A DNA stretch of 64,000 nucleotides, from NCBI RefSeq assembly GCF_026898115.1, contig NZ_CP114036.1:6876001-6940000 (forward strand), in the 5' to 3' direction. Within the stretch, counting starts at the first letter, position 1, and each line of letters starts with the position of its first letter. Both the position numbers and the translations under genes were made by a program. This DNA is from Streptomyces sp. S465 (GTDB lineage Bacteria; Actinomycetota; Actinomycetes; Streptomycetales; Streptomycetaceae). Below, piece after piece: positions 61,001-64,000 of the stretch. The notes under the pieces are model-generated. The model was not told the origin of the DNA. It ran no database searches and saw only the letters and a list, made by a program, of their open reading frames with translations.

Positions 61001-62595
61001 CCGGGAATCACCAGAGCCTGGCGCTGCTGCTCTTCGGCGCCTTCGTGGCGGCCACCTTGGGGATCACCACCTGGGCGGGGCGCAGACGGTACGGCTCCCC
61101 GGAGGAGTTCTACGCGGGCGGGCGGCTGTTCTCCCCGGTGGAGAACGGTTTCGCCATCGCGGGTGACCACCTGTCCGCCGCCTCCTTCCTCGGGACCTCC
61201 GGCCTCATCGCGCTCTTCGGCTATGACGGGGTGCTGTACTGCGTGGGCTTCTTCGTGGCCTGGCTGGTGGTGCTGCTGCTCGCCGAACTGGTCCGCAACT
61301 GCGGCCGGTTCACCCTGGCCGATGTGGTGGCCGCCCGGACGCGGGAACGCCCGGTCCGGATCGCCGCGGGCGTCTCCTCGGTCACGGTCTGTGTGCTCCA
61401 CCTCGTCGCCCAGATGGTCGGCGCGGGCAGTCTGATCGCCCTGCTGATCGGGGAGACGGGCGGCCGCGCCCGCGCCTGGACGGTGATCGGCGTGGGCACC
61501 CTGATGGTGATCTTCGTGGCGCTGGGCGGGATGCGCGCCACGACCTGGATCCAGATCGTGAAGGCCGTCCTGCTGATGGCCGGGGCGATCGCGCTGACCG
61601 CCCTGGTCCTGATCCGCTTCCACGGCGATCTCGACGCGCTGCTCGGCACCGCGGCGCGGAACAGCGGACACGGCGCGGACTTCCTCGCCCCTGGGCTCCA
61701 TTACGGCGGTGACTCGACCGCCCGGCTGGACTTCGTCAGCCTCGGCCTGGCCCTGGTGCTGGGCACCGCCGGGCTGCCGCACATCCTTACGCGCTTGTCC
61801 ACCGTGCCCACCGCCCGTGCCGCCCGCCGGTCGGTGATCTGGTCCATCGGACTGATCGGCGGCTTCTCCCTGATGACGATCGTGCTCGGCTTCGGCGCGG
61901 CCGCCGTGCTGGGCACCGATGCCGTACGGACCTCCGACGCGGCCGGGAACACGGCCGTTCCGCTGCTCGCGCTCGACCTCGGCGGGGGCGCCGGATCGAC
62001 CGGGGGCACGGTGCTGTTCGCGGTCGTCGCCGCCGTCGCCTTCGCCACCATCCTCGCCGTCGTCGCCGGGATCACCCTCGCCTCCTCCGCCTCGGTCGCC
62101 CATGACCTCTACGGCGCGCTGAGCCGGCGGGCGGACCGCACACCGCGCGGGGAGGTGGCGGTCGCGCGGATCGCCGCGGTGGGCATCGGGGCGGCCGCGA
62201 TCGGGCTCGGGCTGCTCGCCGAGGACCTCAATGTGGCGTTCCTGGTGGGGCTCGCGTTCGCCGCCGCCGCCTCGGCGAACCTTCCGGTGCTGCTGTACTC
62301 GCTGTTCTGGCGGCGGTTCACCGCGCGCGGCGCGGTGTGGGCGGTGTACGGGGGGCTGCTCCCGGCGGTGGTGCTGGTGATGCTGTCCCCGGCGGTCTCC
62401 GGCAGCCCGGACGCGATCTGCTCCGGGGTGGACTTCCACCTCTTCCCGCTGCGGAACCCGGGCCTGGTCTCGGTGCCGCTCGGGTTCCTCGCCGGCTGGC
62501 TCGGGACGGTCACCTCACCCGCGCCCGCCCCCGGGCATGCCGCCAAGCACGCCGAGACGCAGGTGCGGGCCCTCACCGGGGCGGGCGCGGCCTGA
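60997..62595 (+). CDS. Sodium:solute symporter (ActP/MctC-like)
   Basis: A 532-residue permease of the SSS family with about 13 membrane helices. GDHLSAASFLGTSGLIALFGYDG and the RFTLADVVAAR region match acetate and monocarboxylate symporters (ActP, MctC). The start GTG 60997 overlaps the DUF485 stop. Acetate, pyruvate or propionate is the likely substrate by family plus the DUF485 partner. A CitA/CitB-type two-component system faces it and may control it. Confidence 0.88.
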   Translation: MTGNHQSLALLLFGAFVAATLGITTWAGRRRYGSPEEFYAGGRLFSPVENGFAIAGDHLSAASFLGTSGLIALFGYDGVLYCVGFFVAWLVVLLLAELVRNCGRFTLADVVAARTRERPVRIAAGVSSVTVCVLHLVAQMVGAGSLIALLIGETGGRARAWTVIGVGTLMVIFVALGGMRATTWIQIVKAVLLMAGAIALTALVLIRFHGDLDALLGTAARNSGHGADFLAPGLHYGGDSTARLDFVSLGLALVLGTAGLPHILTRLSTVPTARAARRSVIWSIGLIGGFSLMTIVLGFGAAAVLGTDAVRTSDAAGNTAVPLLALDLGGGAGSTGGTVLFAVVAAVAFATILAVVAGITLASSASVAHDLYGALSRRADRTPRGEVAVARIAAVGIGAAAIGLGLLAEDLNVAFLVGLAFAAAASANLPVLLYSLFWRRFTARGAVWAVYGGLLPAVVLVMLSPAVSGSPDAICSGVDFHLFPLRNPGLVSVPLGFLAGWLGTVTSPAPAPGHAAKHAETQVRALTGAGAA

Positions 62596-62621
62596 CGGGC
62601 GGACCGGGGGCAGGGCGGGGT

Positions 62622-63323
62622 TCAGACCCAGGCATAGCGGTGCTCAGGGCGGCCGGTCTCGCCGTATTTGAGGCTGAGCCGCACCCTGCCGGTGCGCTCC
62701 AGCAGCTTGAGATAGCGCTGTGCGGTCTGCCTGCTGAGCGAGGAACGCTCGGCCACCTCCTGTGCCGACAGCGGGCCCTCGGCGCCCCGCAGCACCTCCC
62801 GTACGAGGTCGGCGGTGAGCGCGGAGTGGCCCTTGGGCAGCTCGGTGGGACCGGCCGAGGCGCCGCCCAGGGCGCCGAAGATCCGGTCCACCTGGTCCTG
62901 CCCCGCCTCCCCGCCGTCCTCGAGCGCACGGCGCAGCGCCGCGTAACCCTCCAACTTGGCGCGCAGCCCCGCGAAGGTGAACGGTTTGACCAGGTATTGC
63001 AGCGCGCCATGGCGCATCGCCGCCTGGACGGTCGCGATATCGCGGGCCGCGGTCACCATGATCACGTCGGTGTGGTGGCCGAGCTGCCGCAGCCGCCGCA
63101 CCAGCGCCAGCCCCGTCTCGTCCGGCAGATAGTGGTCGAGCAGCACCAGGTCGACGGGGGTGCCCGCCAGGAAGGCCAGCGCCTCGGCGGCGGTGTGCGC
63201 CTGCCCCGCGACGCGGAAACCGGTCACCTTCCCGACGTACGCCGCGTTGACCCGGGCCACCCGGACGTCGTCGTCCACGACCAGCACCTCCAGGGGCCCG
63301 TCCGGTCCGGTTCGATGGGTCAT
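62622..63323 (-). CDS. CitB/DctR-type response regulator
   Basis: A 233-residue regulator. The receiver has VLVVDDDVRVA, phosphoacceptor aspartate in LVLLDHYLPDETG and lysine in YLVKPFTFAGLRAKL; a C-terminal helix-turn-helix (LSAQEVAERSSLSRQTAQRYLKLLERTG) binds DNA. The ATG at 63323 overlaps the kinase stop by 4 bp (ATGA), so the pair is translationally coupled. It converges on the symporter gene 26 bp away, implying control of carboxylate uptake. Confidence 0.9.
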   Translation of the reverse strand: MTHRTGPDGPLEVLVVDDDVRVARVNAAYVGKVTGFRVAGQAHTAAEALAFLAGTPVDLVLLDHYLPDETGLALVRRLRQLGHHTDVIMVTAARDIATVQAAMRHGALQYLVKPFTFAGLRAKLEGYAALRRALEDGGEAGQDQVDRIFGALGGASAGPTELPKGHSALTADLVREVLRGAEGPLSAQEVAERSSLSRQTAQRYLKLLERTGRVRLSLKYGETGRPEHRYAWV

Positions 63324-64000
63324 CGTGACTCTCCTGTCGCGGTCGGAGGCGTCCCGGCCGGCTGTTCGGCCAGCGCCTCGGGGAGGACGACGGTGAACTC
63401 CGCGCCCCCGCCCTCGCGGTCGGACACGCGTACGCTGCCACCTTGGCGTTCGGCGAGGCGGCGGACCAGCGCGAGCCCGATGCCGCGTTTCCCGTGCGCG
63501 GGCGGCTGCTTGGTCGACCAGCCCTCGGTGAAGACCACATCGCGCCGCTCGGCGGGGATCCCGGGGCCGGTGTCGGAGACCCGCAGCAGCACCGTGCGGT
63601 CGTCCGCGCCCAGTGCCACCTCGACCCGCGGCTCCGGCGAACCGGCCGCCGCGTCCACGGCGTTGTCGATGAGATTGCCGACGATCGTCACCAGCCCCGG
63701 TGGGTCCACCAGCCGGTTGGGCAGCAGGCTGTCCTCGGCGACGCACAGCGAGACCCCGCGCTCGGTGGCCACCGTGGCCTTGCCGACCAGCAGGGAGGCC
63801 AGCAGCGGATCCCGCACCCGCTCGGTGACCTGCTCGGCGGTGGCCCGGTGCACGCCGATCGCCTCGGTGATGAACTCCATCGCCTCGTCGTGCAGCTCGA
63901 GTTCGAGCAGGCCCAGGAGGGTGTGCATCCGGTTGGCGTGCTCATGGTCCTGCGCCCGCAGGGCGTCGATCAGCCCGCGGGTGCCGTCCAGTTCGCGGCC
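63320..64000 (-). CDS. CitA/DctS-type sensor histidine kinase, C-terminal part
   Basis: The gene runs off the window; its last 226 codons are visible. The H-box region DALRAQDHEHANRMHTLLGL is that of the CitA/DcuS family (HEHANRMH with the phospho-histidine), followed by LIDNAVDAAAG, DTGPGIPAERRD and GKRGIGLALVRRLAE of the ATPase domain. The sensor region, with its PAS and membrane parts, lies outside. It is paired with the response regulator by a 4-bp overlap. Confidence 0.92.
   Translation of the reverse strand, partial: GRELDGTRGLIDALRAQDHEHANRMHTLLGLLELELHDEAMEFITEAIGVHRATAEQVTERVRDPLLASLLVGKATVATERGVSLCVAEDSLLPNRLVDPPGLVTIVGNLIDNAVDAAAGSPEPRVEVALGADDRTVLLRVSDTGPGIPAERRDVVFTEGWSTKQPPAHGKRGIGLALVRRLAERQGGSVRVSDREGGGAEFTVVLPEALAEQPAGTPPTATGESR

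Overview
The window is ordinary chromosomal DNA from a Streptomyces species. The evidence is very high GC with strong G/C preference at third codon positions, frequent GTG and some TTG starts, and a gene order I recall as the conserved recA to parE arm of S. coelicolor (recA-recX, gluABCD, miaB-miaA-dapF, hflX, lexA, nrdR-nrdJ, rnhB, recQ, whiH, hrdB, parE). That comparison is from memory, not a search. I saw no tRNA, rRNA, CRISPR array, insertion sequence or prophage, and no TTA codon in a called gene when reading by eye.

Layout. 1-2606: end of an AI-2E type membrane protein, then recA-recX behind an SOS box and a DnaA box. 2720-5793: a reverse-strand sulfur pair (cysteine dioxygenase, rhodanese) preceded by a 26-residue cysteine-ended leader peptide, and a FAD monooxygenase. 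5981-13023: glutamate ABC transporter gluABCD (reverse), a divergent two-component system (GluR/GluK type) and a TAXI-type binding protein. 13203-24982: miaB, a dioxygenase-like protein, an antitoxin-like protein, miaA, a membrane protein, dapF, a RelA/SpoT homologue, an M1 peptidase and hflX. 25090-31336: a secreted serine protease and a compact siderophore-like set (aminotransferase, NIS synthetase, acetyltransferase). 31529-38429: a DinG-type helicase, lexA, nrdR and nrdJ. 38622-44859: YdbC-like protein, a TetR/ABC-F resistance pair, phosphatase, ADP-ribosylglycohydrolase, rnhB and a hypothetical gene. 44965-52959: a hypothetical gene, RecQ fused to a phosphoribosyltransferase-like domain, a DUF4192 gene (the last two separated by a DnaA-box palindrome), a Nudix/winged-helix regulator and a one-chain ABC exporter. 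53226-60285: whiH, hrdB, a trypsin-like protease, a small zinc-ribbon-like protein and parE. 60512-64000: a DUF485 protein plus sodium:solute symporter, facing a CitA/CitB-type two-component system cut by the window edge.

How the genes work together. Several belong to genome maintenance and its control: recA, recX, lexA, dinG-like, recQ, rnhB, parE and nrdRJ, with SOS boxes at recA and lexA and candidate NrdR boxes at nrdR. Others are nutrient uptake units with their own regulators (glu genes; symporter plus two-component system). whiH and hrdB link sporulation and the principal sigma factor.

The most interesting non-coding signals are the cysteine leader peptide, the paired DnaA boxes between recQ and the DUF4192 gene, the nine-copy 12-bp repeat upstream of hrdB, several leaderless promoters whose -10 box reuses the upstream gene's TAG stop codon, and a set of short tandem duplications placed at or just after stop codons.
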